This document shows positions 20,780 to 31,461 of a stretch of 64,000 nt of DNA, piece by piece. The notes below the pieces were generated by a model. That model was not told the DNA's origin. It saw only the letters and a program-made list of their open reading frames with translations, and made no database searches. The translations under genes were made by a program, and so were the position numbers. The stretch's first letter is position 1; every line of letters begins with the position of its first letter. This stretch comes from Dryocosmus kuriphilus (lineage: Eukaryota; Arthropoda; Insecta; Hymenoptera; Cynipidae). The DNA lies in assembly GCA_038277395.1 (NCBI GenBank), contig CM076194.1:113549417-113613416 (forward strand), written 5' to 3'.

Positions 20780-20840
20780 CCCTCTCACTCTAACATTATG
20801 CTTCTCTAAGAATCTTGAATTTTTATGACGTCATTTGAAA
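20553..20840 (-). promoter_or_regulatory. CRE-like TGACGTCA repeat cluster, right TIR
   Basis: Exact TGACGTCA at 20662-20669 and 20826-20833, a one-mismatch copy near 20708 and a shorter relative near 20553, all in the inverted version of the same phrase as in the left TIR. Confidence 0.5.
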
Positions 20841-20999
20841 CCGACAGGTTTAAACGCGTCTTATACAACGACCCACACGAATACACACTTCAAATGCTCA
20901 CCTCACAGAGATACGCACTAATACTAATTGGTTCAGAAGCAGCCCTGTATATCTAGTGAGGCAGTAAGGTGATGAGTTGACTGTATGTAATTCATCACC

Positions 21000-21078
21000 G
21001 ACTTCATGGTTGGCGTAGTGGTGAGCTCAGCGGGCTTTAGAGTCGACGGCCAAGGGTTCGATTCCCCAGGCCTGAGTC
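21000..21078 (+). ncRNA. tRNA-like (Pol III A/B box) module in right Polinton TIR
   Basis: A box TGGCGTAGTGG at 21011-21021 and a perfect B box GGTTCGATTCC at 21055-21065, at tRNA-like spacing. GGCC words flank the T-arm-like hairpin. The anticodon arm has decayed relative to the left copy. Probably tRNA- or SINE-derived sequence captured by the TIR. Confidence 0.5.
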
Positions 21079-21211
21079 AATTTTTACTGACTTTCTTTAT
21101 TATTTTATTTATTTTACTTATTTTGTTTATTTCATTTATTTTATTTATCTTATTTATTTTATTTAACAAATTTTTAATTTGGCGCCATCTGTTAGCAATT
21201 AGGAATCTGCA

Positions 21212-21345
21212 TTATCAACAACGACAGTAGCGCCATCTATCGGTGGCGGTTGGAACTATGTAGCATTACCGACTAAGGGTAATTTACCATGGGCATGAAC
21301 CTTGCTCGGATGGTAAGTGTTCCAGTATCCCCATAGCCATACTAC
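21212..21345. other. spacer right of the Polinton
   Basis: No gene. A second AGATGGCGCT word (inverted, about 21229-21238) lies just outside the TIR end and resembles the word inside the TIR near 6620. Confidence 0.4.
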
Positions 21346-22261
21346 TCAGAACAATTTGTATTCAGAACCAAAATAACTACATTACAACAGCTCATTAGAC
21401 TTACAAATTTTATTAGTACAAATTTTAATAAAAATATATCTGTAGCAATGCTTTTGCTAGATTTAGAGAAGGCTTTTGACACCATTTGGCTGAAAGGGCT
21501 AATCTATAAGTTAAATATATATAAAGTACCAAAATATCTTACCAAAACTGTTCAAAATTACCTAAAAAACAGGAAGTTTGTTGTGACAGTAAATGGAAAG
21601 ATTTCTAAAGAGCAAGACATAGAGGCAGGAATTCCTCAGGGGACCATTCTAGGTCAGGTTCTCTTTCTTTTTTATATAAATGATGTCCCAAAAGTGATAG
21701 GAATTTTATTGTCTCTATTTGCCGATGATACAGCTATATATACTGCGTCTGTGAGCAAAAGGCTGGCTATAATCAGATTACAAAATTATGCGGATATCAT
21801 ATCGGCCTATTTCAACAAGTGGAAACTTAGAGTCAATGTAGATAAAACAGAACTTATTTTATTCACACGCAAAGGAAAAAAGGAAAAGATCCCCGATTTC
21901 TATATGTTCAATAAACCAATTAAACAGAAGCTTGAAGTGAAATACCTTGGACTAATGTTACACCACAAGCTACATTATAATTCACATATCGAGAATATTC
22001 GAAAGAAAATTCATGGAATAATGGGACTCTTAAATTGCTTAATACGAAGGAAACGTAAGCTTAACATAGAAAACAAAATTATATTATATAGCGTAATTAT
22101 CAAGCCGATGATGCTCTATGTGGTGCCGGTCTGGACCAATACCCATCAATCAAATATCTTAAAATTACAAAGACTACAAAGTAAATGCACTAGAATGATA
22201 GCAGATGCTCATAGTAGAGAGAGAAATATAGATATACATGCTAGACTTGGGATTCCACTTA
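21346..22261 (+). pseudogene. Jockey-like non-LTR reverse transcriptase, 5' truncated, first half
   Basis: The frame is open from about 21346 (SEQFVFR) through LLLDLEKAFDTIW, GIPQGTILGQVLF, the catalytic FADDTAIY (about 21720) and the thumb (KVKYLG-like KYLGLML, later LQRLQSKC). It lacks the endonuclease and the N-terminal RT, so it is a 5'-truncated copy. The frame stops abruptly at 22261, where the TTA-flanked Zator element enters. The remainder continues at 36253. Confidence 0.88.
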
Positions 22262-22290
22262 GGGGCCGTCCATCAATTACGTAACGCTTT
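22262..22290 (+). repeat. Zator left terminal inverted repeat
   Basis: Pairs with 36224-36252 over about 27 bases, including the ATTACGTAACGCTT core shared with shorter relatives in this window. Confidence 0.85.
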
Positions 22291-22646
22291 AACAGACAGA
22301 CAGGGTGTATAAGAGTCTGTTATGGTAGTGTTACGAAGAGGCAGAGAGGGATTTTTAATTTGTTACGTAACATTGCGTCAATTTTTTTTTGCGATAATCG
22401 AAACTGTCAGTCACCCGTTAGAGTTTCACCGACTATCTTTTTTGATGCTATAGTTTCATTAGGCTGAGGCCGCTTAAGACTCAAAAATATAAACAATCAC
22501 AAAGAGACTGTAGGGACTGGGCTGTATTAATATTTGCTTTTGTTCTTTGCTTTAGTCTTGATAGGCGTTCAATCGAAAGAGGTTCGCGATGTGACAGTGA
22601 TTTTATTTCTATTGCTAATAAAGAAGAAAAGTTTAAATTTATAAAA

Positions 22647-22817
22647 ATGAGATCAAAAACAACAGATTTATACAATGACGCACTACAAGAATACAAAGTA
22701 TACTACAAACATCTACCAAATGCATCGATAGAATCTAAGTTTTTAACTAATTGGAAAGCTAAAGTGAAAAATATAATTGATAAAGAAGAGAAAATAAAAG
22801 CTACTGAAATTTTGTGA
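22647..22817 (+). CDS. possible first coding exon of the Zator gene
   Basis: A 56-codon frame (MRSKTTDLYNDALQ start, NWKAKVKNII later) with a charged helical composition. Its position upstream of the recognised exons suggests it is the N-terminal exon, but no splice donor was settled and the frame closes with TGA at 22815-22817. Could be chance. Confidence 0.35.
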   Translation: MRSKTTDLYNDALQEYKVYYKHLPNASIESKFLTNWKAKVKNIIDKEEKIKATEIL

Positions 22818-23038
22818 AAGAATGCAAGGAACGATGGATGCTAAAGAAAAGCAGAAATGCTCAGATTGTTTAAGGTAATTGAATTTTACTTTCTTGAATT
22901 TTACTTTCGTGACGGAATTATAACAAAATTATCTTCTCGTGCTATTTTTCGTTTAAAAACATTCGTTTTCTTTTAAAAACATTTTGCGTCATACTTTTTG
23001 TTCTTATTTAGAAACCAGCATCGACTGTAACATCTTCT

Positions 23039-23531
23039 ATGGCGGCAACAATTACACAAAATAATGGAAATCAGATTGAATGTAATGATTCATCAAATAA
23101 CTCTCTTCTCGATCAGTCAGGTAAAATAAAATGCAATTTATCTATTCATTGTTACACTTTTAGATCGATATTCATCGTAAAAATTACCGGTAAATTAGTA
23201 AAAGTAGTTATATCTTTTATATCATTTTATATTATTTTAATTGTAGGTATTCAAAGTATCTCTTCTCAAAGCGAACTTTATTCTGCGACAAAACATATTT
23301 TAGAGCGAACTCATAAGACACCTGTACAAGATCAACTTATCAAAGAAATTTTAATAATTAAAACTGACTTGCAAAAAGCTTTAATCACAGAGAATAATGG
23401 ACTAGATAACGGTGAAACAACTCAAGCTATCAAAAAGTTGGAGAAAGAACTAAAAGAAAAAGAACAGCAGCTTAAAGTTTTACAAAAAAATGTTGCTCGT
23501 CAAAAAATATTTAGAAACAGAAGAACAATTA
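23039..23531 (+). pseudogene. Zator transposase, N-terminal exons
   Basis: ATG at 23039. A GT-AG intron (23121-23246, 126 bases, in phase) separates a short Ser/Asn-rich segment from a coiled-coil region (KKLEKELKEKEQQLKVLQKN, ending KIFRNRRT). The frame is cut at the TTAA (23528-23531) by the foldback element and resumes at 29013. Joining across one TTAA keeps the frame, so the insertion itself did not alter other codons. Confidence 0.65.
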
Positions 23532-25325
23532 AGGCTGTTGGCCGAGGTGTCGAAAAATAGGTTAGAAATGTGATGTCACTCAAATTTCTGTTGAATAACA
23601 TCTGCTTTCGTATCTACGAGTAATGTATTTTAAAGACATACTTTTCAAAAAGATTTCCTCAACCCGGAAGGGGTTCACGGTTGTATGAGGTGCGCTTACT
23701 ATACAGCTTTTCGAAAAAAGTAAAAATATCTGTGCTAAAATACGATAATGCAAAAGTGTTGAAATGAGGGGAAGTAGAGAAAGAGTTCCAATGGTTAGAA
23801 GGAGAAAGCAATACCAGAGTAGTACTTACAATCTATAAATGATTATGTTAGGGACTGGAGAGACACTGCAACTATACACTCGCGGCACGGCATCAATTTT
23901 TCTTTTTAGCGCATTTACAATTTTGCATACAACAACCCTACTCCATGTGAAAATCGTTAAAATACAAATAATTTTATGAAACACGTGGGGTTATGACAGT
24001 ATTGACAGGCCTCGAAGCTCGTCGCGCCAACCACGGCTGCCAAAATGCTGTTGGTAAAGTCGCACGCGTCGGCGGGAATTTCAAATTTGCAATACAATTG
24101 TATGGTGTAAATGGCAATGTAATATTGTTATCTTGTATAGAAATAATTAAAAAATGCCGCTTTGAAGTACCGTTCAATACTGAATGAAACTATTTATCTT
24201 CTCGTATAGGTGGATATTGTTTACTTCAAGAGTTGATCATATATCAGGAATTACCCACAGAAGTAATTATTAGGGACAATTTTTCTGCTGTTGAAAGTCT
24301 TCAAATTATGCGACGAAAATCTGTGTATTATACGCAGATGCGATGAAAAAATGAGTATGAGCTGAAAATAATGTATGCAGGCCTAAATATTACCTCTTTT
24401 TATCATAAATACGGGTATTATTGCCTACATTTTTAAGTCTATAAAATACAAAAGAACAAGTTTTTAGTTTTTAGGTAGTAAAATATTTATTTTCACAAAA
24501 TATAGGAACACCTATATTGACTCGCAGTTACAAATAATTGTGTAAAGTACAACGACGGAGAAGGCGCATCGCGGAAAATGGTATCAATACGGTAAGTACT
24601 TAAAACTCTATTCTCTCTTTAGAAAAACTTTAAAGCACTTGAAAAAAAATTCTTTCAACAATTATTGTTACCAAAAAGTCCCTTGAGCTGCTCTCCCTAC
24701 AAGCATGAGCGTCGACTGTAGACCTCGGGGATTCCAGAAACAGCTACTATTTTAAAAACCTACAAGAATATTTTCAAAATTAGAACCAGTTTCTGCAGAC
24801 GAAATAAGTTCGAAATTTCCATTTCGAAATAATGGACAAAATAGTGAGTATGAATAAAATACAAAATTCATAGAAAACTTTCCAAATGTTAATGACAGAC
24901 AGTTTTTAAAGAGAAGATACCAAACAATATTTTTCAAATATCAAAGATCAAACTTACGTTTCAAAGAATATAAAGTAATTTTAGAACACATAGCAATTGT
25001 TGGTTCGAAATTTGTACTTTCAATAATTTAGATTTCATTTCAATTTCGAACTCTTGTAATTTTGAATAAAGCTTATTTTTCAATACCTTGAATTTAAAAG
25101 ACATTTAATTATGAATTCTTTCTGAATATTTAATTTTAGTTCACCATATAGAAATATGCTCGAAAATGAGCTTCAAAGCGAAATTAAGATTGTAATAGTA
25201 ATGAAGCAGCTAATTTGGCACCGCTGTAGAACCGTTGTACATTGGTTATCAGCAGAACCAACTTTCGTGCACGAAAAAGAAATTAAAATTCTATCAATAA
25301 TTCTGTGATGCTCATAAAAATTAAA
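23532..25325 (+). repeat. left arm of TTAA foldback element
   Basis: About 1.8 kb, closely matching 27055-29008 in inverse. It includes a CCCGGAAGGGG stem and, at 24677-25013, a segment repeated directly at 25485-25830. Confidence 0.85.
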
Positions 25326-25484
25326 TTCTAAAATGGAAAGTTACCTCGCACATAAGCGAAAGAGATCTTCTACGGGGACAGGGTCATTTTTTAACCCGTC
25401 TGCATCTTGAAGTATCGTGAAAATGGGTCCAATTAATGCCTCCAACATACACAAGAGTCCCGACACTGCGTCTATTTGAGGATT

Positions 25485-25830
25485 GCTCCCTTGAGCTGCT
25501 CTCCCCACAAGCATGAGCGTCGACTGTAGACCTCGGGGATTCCAGAAACAGCTACTATTTTAAAAACCTACAAGAATATTTTCAAAATTAGAACCAGTTT
25601 CTGCAGACGAAATAAGTTCGAAATTTCCATTTCGAAATAATGGACAAAATAGTGAGTATGAATAAAATACAAAATTCATAGAAAACTTTCCAAATGTTAA
25701 TGACAGACAGTTTTTAAAGAGAAGATACCAAACAATATTTTTCAAATATCAAAGATCAAACTTACGTTTCAAAGAATATAAAGTAATTTTAGAACACATA
25801 GCAATTGTTGGTTCGAAATTTTTACTTTCA
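25485..25830 (+). repeat. direct repeat of 24677-25013 (offset 808)
   Basis: About 340 bases nearly identical to 24677-25013, in the same orientation, at an exact offset of 808 bases in the central part. It lies in the unpaired centre of the foldback element and implies a recent tandem-type duplication. Confidence 0.85.
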
Positions 25831-26437
25831 ATAATTTCTGACACCTTCTTCAGAAATGTTTTTGACGCCTTCTTTGATTTTCGAAACGTTTATGGACAGA
25901 ACCAAACAATGAATGCTTCCCACATACCCAGGTTTCTCGACACTGCTTCTATTTGAGGATTTGTGTTTCCAAGGATAGCTGCGATAGCTGCTACTGTGTC
26001 GAGAAATATCACTGGATCAGTCTTTGTACCTCTGTCAACCGAAATGCTAGAATTTCCATTCTAGCAAGTATCAAAATTTTAGGTTAGGATATTATAAACA
26101 TACCGGAGGTAAAGAAGGTGAACACGTGTTTGTCTGGGGCGTACAACATGTACCGAGCGTCAAGCGACTATCTTTTTGCTTTTCGGCCTTATTCGATTAA
26201 TCGAATCGAATCACTTGATAAAATCGCGGGAACTTTTGAATAAGTTACATAAAATATTTATTACTCGGAAGATTTTATAATACTTTATGAAGCAAACTTT
26301 TTCCGTAACGAACAGAAACCCATAAAAAAAGACATTGGGAACAATGGCGTAAAGACTACTTCATAGAACAATTTCGACCAATATCAAAAAGTCGCTATAA
26401 AATCGATAACTTTTTAAGCCCCTGCACAGCAACTAAT

Positions 26438-26670
26438 CATATGGATTCGTTTGGTGGTCGTTTGGTGGTGTTTGTTAGACCACTTTTGATGGTTGGTGGT
26501 CACAATTCAAAAAGTTATGGGTTTTTAAAATTTGGGATGCCAAATTCACGCAGCACCCCACTTTTGAATATATTCGAAAATTTTATAAGGGAATCGTTTG
26601 GTGGTTGTTTGGTAGGATTTGGTAGTCCACTTTGGACGTTGGGTGGTACAAATGAAGAAAGATATGGAAC
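26438..26670 (+). repeat. TTTGGTGGT-rich direct repeat in foldback loop
   Basis: Two related segments (26438-26520 and 26590-26670) share TCGTTTGGTGGT and the following pattern up to a GAAAGATATGG / AAAAGTTATGG end. They lie in the loop between the arms. Origin unknown. Confidence 0.5.
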
Positions 26671-27054
26671 TTTGAAAAAAAATAACCTGCACCCCAAATT
26701 ATAAAAAGGGAAAATAAAATATTCTTTATTATAATCCATTTTAGTATAATAGTTAAACGCGAATTGAATCCAATCCAAAAATTGAACATAAAGAGCAAGT
26801 AGGAATAAAACAAAATAAATAGAAAACCTCCCAAAGACAGTATTACATTATTACGAATTTGAATTTACTTTGGCTGACAATTAATTTCAAATGATTCCAA
26901 ATATGAAATGGAAAAGAAGTTCCTAATTTCGGTTCCTTCACAATTTTAATTGATTTCAAGTAATAACACATTGACAGTGTTCTCTCGAAATTTTTGTTTT
27001 CAATAATTTAGATTTTATTTGAGTTTTTAGCTCTTGTAATTTTCAATAAAATTT

Positions 27055-29008
27055 ATTTTTTATGAGGATCACAGAATTATTAATAGAATTTTAATTTCTT
27101 TTTCGTGCACGAAAGCTGGTTCTGCTGATAACCAATGTACAACGGTTCTACAGCGGTGCCAAATTAGCTGCTTCATTACTATTACAATCTTAATTTCGCT
27201 TTGAAGCTCATTTTCGAGCATATTTCTATATGGCGAACTAAAATTAAATATTCAGAAAGTATTCATAATTAAATGTCTTTTAAATTCAAGGTATTGAAAA
27301 ATAAGCTTTATTCAAAATTACAAGAGTTCGAAATTGAAATGAAATCTAAATTATTGAAAGTACAAATTTCGAACCAACAATTGCTATGTGTTCTAAAATT
27401 ACTTTATATTCTTTGAAACGTAAGTTTGATCTTTGATATTTGAAAAATATTGTTTGGTATCTTCTCTTTAAAAACTGTCTGTCATTAACATTTGGAAAGT
27501 TTTCTATGAATTTTGTATTTTATTCATACTCACTATTTTGCCCATTATTTCGAAATGAAAATTTCGAAATTATTTCATCTGCAAAAACTGGTACTAATTT
27601 TGAAAATATTCTTGCAGATTTTTAAAATAGCAGTTGTTTCTGGAATCCCCGAGTTCTACAGTCGACGCTCATGCTTGTAGGGAGAGCAGCTCAAGGGACT
27701 TTTTGGTAACAATAATTGTTGAAAGAATTTTTTTTCAAGCGTTTTAAAGTTTTTCTAAAGAGAGAATAGAGTTTTAAGTACTTACCGTATTGATACCATT
27801 TTCCGCGATGCGCCTTCTCCGTCGTTGTACTTTACACAATTATTTGTAACTGCGAGTCAATATAGGTGTTCCTATATTTTGTGAAAATAAATATTTTACT
27901 ACCTAAAAACTAAAAACTTGTTCTTTTGTATTTTATAGACTTAAAAATGTAGGCAATAATACCCGTATTTATGATAAAAAGAGGTAATATTTAGGCCTGC
28001 ATACATTATTTTCAGCTCATACTCATTTTTTTCATCGCATCTGCGTATAATACACAGATTTTCGTCGCATAATTTGAAGACTTTCAACAGCAGAAAAATT
28101 GTCCCTAATAATTACTTCTGTGGGTAATTCCTGATATATGATCAACTCTTGAAGTAAACAATATCCACCTATACGAGAAGATAAATAGTTTCATTCAGTA
28201 TTGAACGGTACTTCAAAGCGGCATTTTTTAATTATTTCTATACAAGATAACAATATTACATTGCCATTTACACCATACAATTGTATTGCAAATTTGAAAT
28301 TCCCGCCGTCGCGTGCGACTTTACCAACAGCATTTTGGCAGCCGTGGTTGGCGCGACGAGCTTCGAGGCCTGTCAATACTGTCATAACCCCACGTGTTTC
28401 ATAAAATTATTTGTATTTTAACGATTTTCAATGGAGTAGGGTTGTTGTATGCAAAATTGTAAATGCGCTAAAAAGAAAAATTGATGCCGTGCCGCGAGTG
28501 TATAGTTGCAGTGTCTCTCCAGTCCCTAACATAATCATTTATAGATTGTAAGTACTACTCTGGTATTGCTTTCTCCTTCTAACCATTGGAACTCTTTCGT
28601 ATATACGACTTATGTATTTTAAAGAGACACTTTGCGAAAAAATTTCCTCAACCCGGAAGGGGCTCACGGTTGTATGAGGTGCGCTTAGTATACAGTTTTC
28701 CAAAAAAAGTAAAAATATCTGTGCTAAAATACGATAATGGAAAACCATTGGAACTCTTTCTCTACTTCCCCTCATTTCAACACTTTTCCATTATCGTATT
28801 TTAGCACAGATATTTTTACTTTTTTCGGGAAACTGTATACTAAGCGCAGCTCATACAACCGTGAACCCCTTCCGGGTTGAGGAAATTTTTTTGCAAAGTG
28901 TCTCTTTAAAATACATAAGTCGTATATACGAAAACAGATGGAATTGAATAGGAATTAAGGCGACAACACATTTCTAAACTATTTTTCGACACCTCGGCCA
29001 ACAGCCTT
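27055..29008 (-). repeat. right arm of TTAA foldback element
   Basis: Inverse of the left arm but about 160 bases longer, because an inverted copy of the outer part (28601-28770 against 28780-28930) is present. This gives a second palindrome near the right end. Confidence 0.85.
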
Positions 29009-29012
29009 AAGA

Positions 29013-29530
29013 TAAAAAAAATTTTTGATAAACATCCAGAACTGGTTAACGAACTTAATGTATCTGGTGGACCTGTACGAGTTAGCGTAACTAAAAATCA
29101 ACCTGAACTACTCAAAGCTATCGTTAAATTAGTTAGTCATGGTGCTTCCACGTACGCAAGAAGGCGTAATGAAACTTTGAATGGTTGCAAGACATTGGAC
29201 GAGCTTCACAATGAATTGCTAAATGAAGGATATTCCATTTCTCGAAGTGGATTGTACTTGCGTTTACTCCCAAGAAGATCAAATACATGTGAAGGAAAGA
29301 AGTATAATGAAACAGTTCCCGTACGCCTTGCTAAAGCGCAAACTAGCTTGCATAAAAGTCATCCAGATCAGCATTTTTGCACTGCCAGTATTAGACAAGC
29401 TGAAGTTTTAGCTTCTATTCTCGGTTCAGATCAAGCTATTTTTTTATCGCAAGACCACAAAGCTAGAGTGCCTTTAGGCATAACTGCAGCAAATAAACAA
29501 GCACCTATACTAATGCACTTGGAATACCAG
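29013..29530 (+). pseudogene. Zator transposase, central exon
   Basis: Continues the frame after the TTAA site with KHPELVNELNVSGGP, then CKTLDELHNEL, LYLRLLPRRS and a likely first catalytic Asp in FLSQDHKARVPLG (about 29445). A GT donor follows at 29531. The text matches a family repeated in arthropod and cnidarian genomes that I equate with Zator. The actual start lies in the earlier exons. Confidence 0.75.
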
Positions 29531-29772
29531 GTAAAAATGATTAAATTATTATATTATTTTTTACAACACTTGAATTAAATTTTATCAAATCAGTAGGAAC
29601 ATATGTCTTATCTTAAAATTGTTCAATTATGTAAGTTTTTGTTTCAACAGAGATTGACCATGAAAAAATTAATTGAATATCATAATCAATCCATTTATTA
29701 TTTATTGGTAGTACGAGTATGTAGTGTGAGTTATGTAAATATATATTAATTTTTTTATCGACATTCTTACAG

Positions 29773-30115
29773 GTGAAACTTCCAGATCATGATTGGGTAG
29801 TTGCAGAAAAACACAAGCTTATACCTTCAGTCTATGCTCTTATGATTATTTCGCCGAATAGTATGAGTTCTTCAAATGCTGTGACTTATTCAGGTCCAAC
29901 TCATATTGCAATCAGGAGTGGAAAACATTCAAAATCTACAGCAACCATTCACGCTCAGGATTTTGAAAAATGATCAGAAATAGACTCACTCAAAAAAATT
30001 ATGTTGAATGAAGCTGGATTGGTGAAGCCAGTTATTTGTTTATCTGTTGATGGCGGGCCAGATGAGAACCCACGCTATCCCAAAGTCATCCAGCACGGAA
30101 TACATCATTTTTACA
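29773..30115 (+). pseudogene. Zator transposase, second catalytic exon, truncated
   Basis: After a CAG acceptor at 29772 the frame gives KLPDHDWVVAEKHKLIPS, then SGPTHIAIRSGKHS, an in-frame TGA at 29971-29973, and the signature VDGGPDENPRY (about 30045) that should hold the second catalytic Asp. The coding sequence ends near 30115 where unrelated repeat sequence begins. The part expected to hold the third catalytic residue is missing. Confidence 0.75.
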
Positions 30116-31330
30116 TTCTCATCTCAATGAGAAGGTATTAGTTTTATGTGAAAAACGACTTTTCCGGATTTCATGAAATCTCGACGATTTGTGACACCCT
30201 GAATCTGAAAAAATATGTTTTACGACGGTGTCTGTCTGTCTGTTGTCGTTGTCGTCAGCGTCTGTTCCCACTATAAATTTCGAAGGACTAATCGGATTGG
30301 ATTGCGCTTTGGCATACTTCTTTAAGGCGTAAAAAGTAAGGACGAGTTCGTTAACCAGCGGTTATGGTTTTATCCATCAAAAACGGTTTTCACAAAATCA
30401 AAAAATCAATTTTCCGGCTAAGCTATGCAAGATACAAAAAAATCGGTAGAGGGTAAAATTGTTCATCTCAAAAAAATCTACAAATTTTGTTTTAAATATT
30501 TTTTCATAAAACGCACGGTTTTTGTTTTAATTAAGAAAACGTTATTAAAAATAAAAAACTGTGGTTTCTTGCCAAAACATTCAAGATACGAAAAAATGAT
30601 AATAAACAAGGTTCTTCAGCTCGGAATGATCTACAAATTTTATACTAACTATTTTTTGATAAAATGCACGCTTTTTGTTTTAATCGTGAAAACGTTATTA
30701 AAAATCAAAAATCCAAATTTCCCGCCAAACTATGCAAGATACGAAAAAATTATAATAAACAAAGCTGTTCACCTCAAAAGATCTACAGATTTTCTCTCTA
30801 TCATTTTTCTGAGCAGACGCGCAGTTTTGGGTTATTCGTGAAATATGTTATGAAAATATAAAGAAAACCACTTTTCAGCAAAACTATGCAAGATATGAGA
30901 AAATATTAACAAGCAGAATTGTTCATCTTGGACAGAGCTACAAAATTTATTTATAATACTCATTATTGTGAAAATTTGGAAAACCACAACAAAATTTTAC
31001 CAATCTACATTAAAAAAAAATTTAATTGTTGAGCGCGAAGCGCGAGTGTCATGATGAGAATGTATTCCTTAAGGTCGATAGAACCTTAAGTAAAATAATT
31101 TCTTTTGTAATTTTTAATAAAAAATTCAAATGTAATAATCTCATTCAAAGTAGGTGTTTTGAAATTTTAAGATCCACGTAACGAATACCGAGCATGCTGT
31201 GCAAGGACCAAAAACATCCGAGCGCGAAGCGCGAGGCTTAAATATATAGGAGCGCGAAGCGCGATGACCAGCAGACCTGCGCGCTCATACATCGCACGGA
31301 GCGCGCGATGAGAATGTGCCCGCGAAGCAG
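30116..31330. repeat. repeat block with GAGCGCGAAGCGCGAG palindromes
   Basis: Replaces part of the Zator gene. It contains four diverged copies of an about 120-base phrase (an ATGCAAGATACGAAAAAAT word plus an AAAACGTTATTAAAAAT word, about 30420-30910) and several GAGCGCGAAGCGCGAG stem-loops (31033, 31218, 31250 and relatives). CATTCTCATC at 30114 and GATGAGAATG at 31053 may be its terminal repeats. Confidence 0.55.
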
Positions 31331-31461
31331 GTAGATTTTTTAAATTAAACTTTGGATAAGAATTAAACATTAAAATTCATACTCTGATAATAATATTTAC
31401 TTATATCAAACAAAATACGTACGAAATATGTTAAACAAAATATGTTGATTTGATATTGCAG

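Larger units (their letters stand above)
6598..21211. mobile_element. Polinton/Maverick (adintovirus-like) element, decayed
   Basis: Between 1.1-kb inverted repeats lie the hallmark Polinton genes: protein-primed family B DNA polymerase, retroviral-type integrase with chromodomain, FtsK/HerA (A32-like) packaging ATPase, adenain-type protease, major capsid and minor capsid/penton, plus a phospholipase A2 protein typical of adintovirus-like forms. Total length 14.6 kb is normal for the group. Nearly every long gene carries stops or frameshifts, so the copy is not functional. The outer limits are where left and right repeat similarity stops (TGCAGATTCCT at 6598 and its inverse ending at 21211). 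A convincing 6-bp target duplication was not found. Confidence 0.93.
20078..21211 (-). repeat. Polinton right terminal inverted repeat
   Basis: Reverse complement of 6598-7708. It includes a long C-run (about 20746-20778), the tRNA-like module with well-kept A and B boxes, and two intact TGACGTCA words. Confidence 0.92.
23532..29008. mobile_element. 5.5-kb foldback element, TTAA target duplication
   Basis: Termini GGCTGTTGGCCGAGG / its inverse, flanked by TTAA (23528-23531 and 29009-29012). Long arms pair: roughly 23532-25325 with 29008-27055. No transposase is encoded. TTAA duplications are made by piggyBac, Kolobok and Sola3 transposases, so it is a non-autonomous passenger of one of these. 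It sits inside a Zator coding exon. Confidence 0.88.

Noticed and set aside
21000..21078. Functional tRNA gene
   Set aside because: A and B boxes are good, but the acceptor stem cannot be completed in register and the anticodon arm differs between the two TIRs.
6598..21211. Free-living virus contamination
   Set aside because: The element is full of stops, carries a MITE inside its polymerase and lies between other decayed transposons, so it is an old genomic copy.
24752..27625. Identical 61-codon frames repeated in the foldback arms
   Set aside because: Their identity comes from the repeated DNA; there is no start context, domain or conservation pattern.
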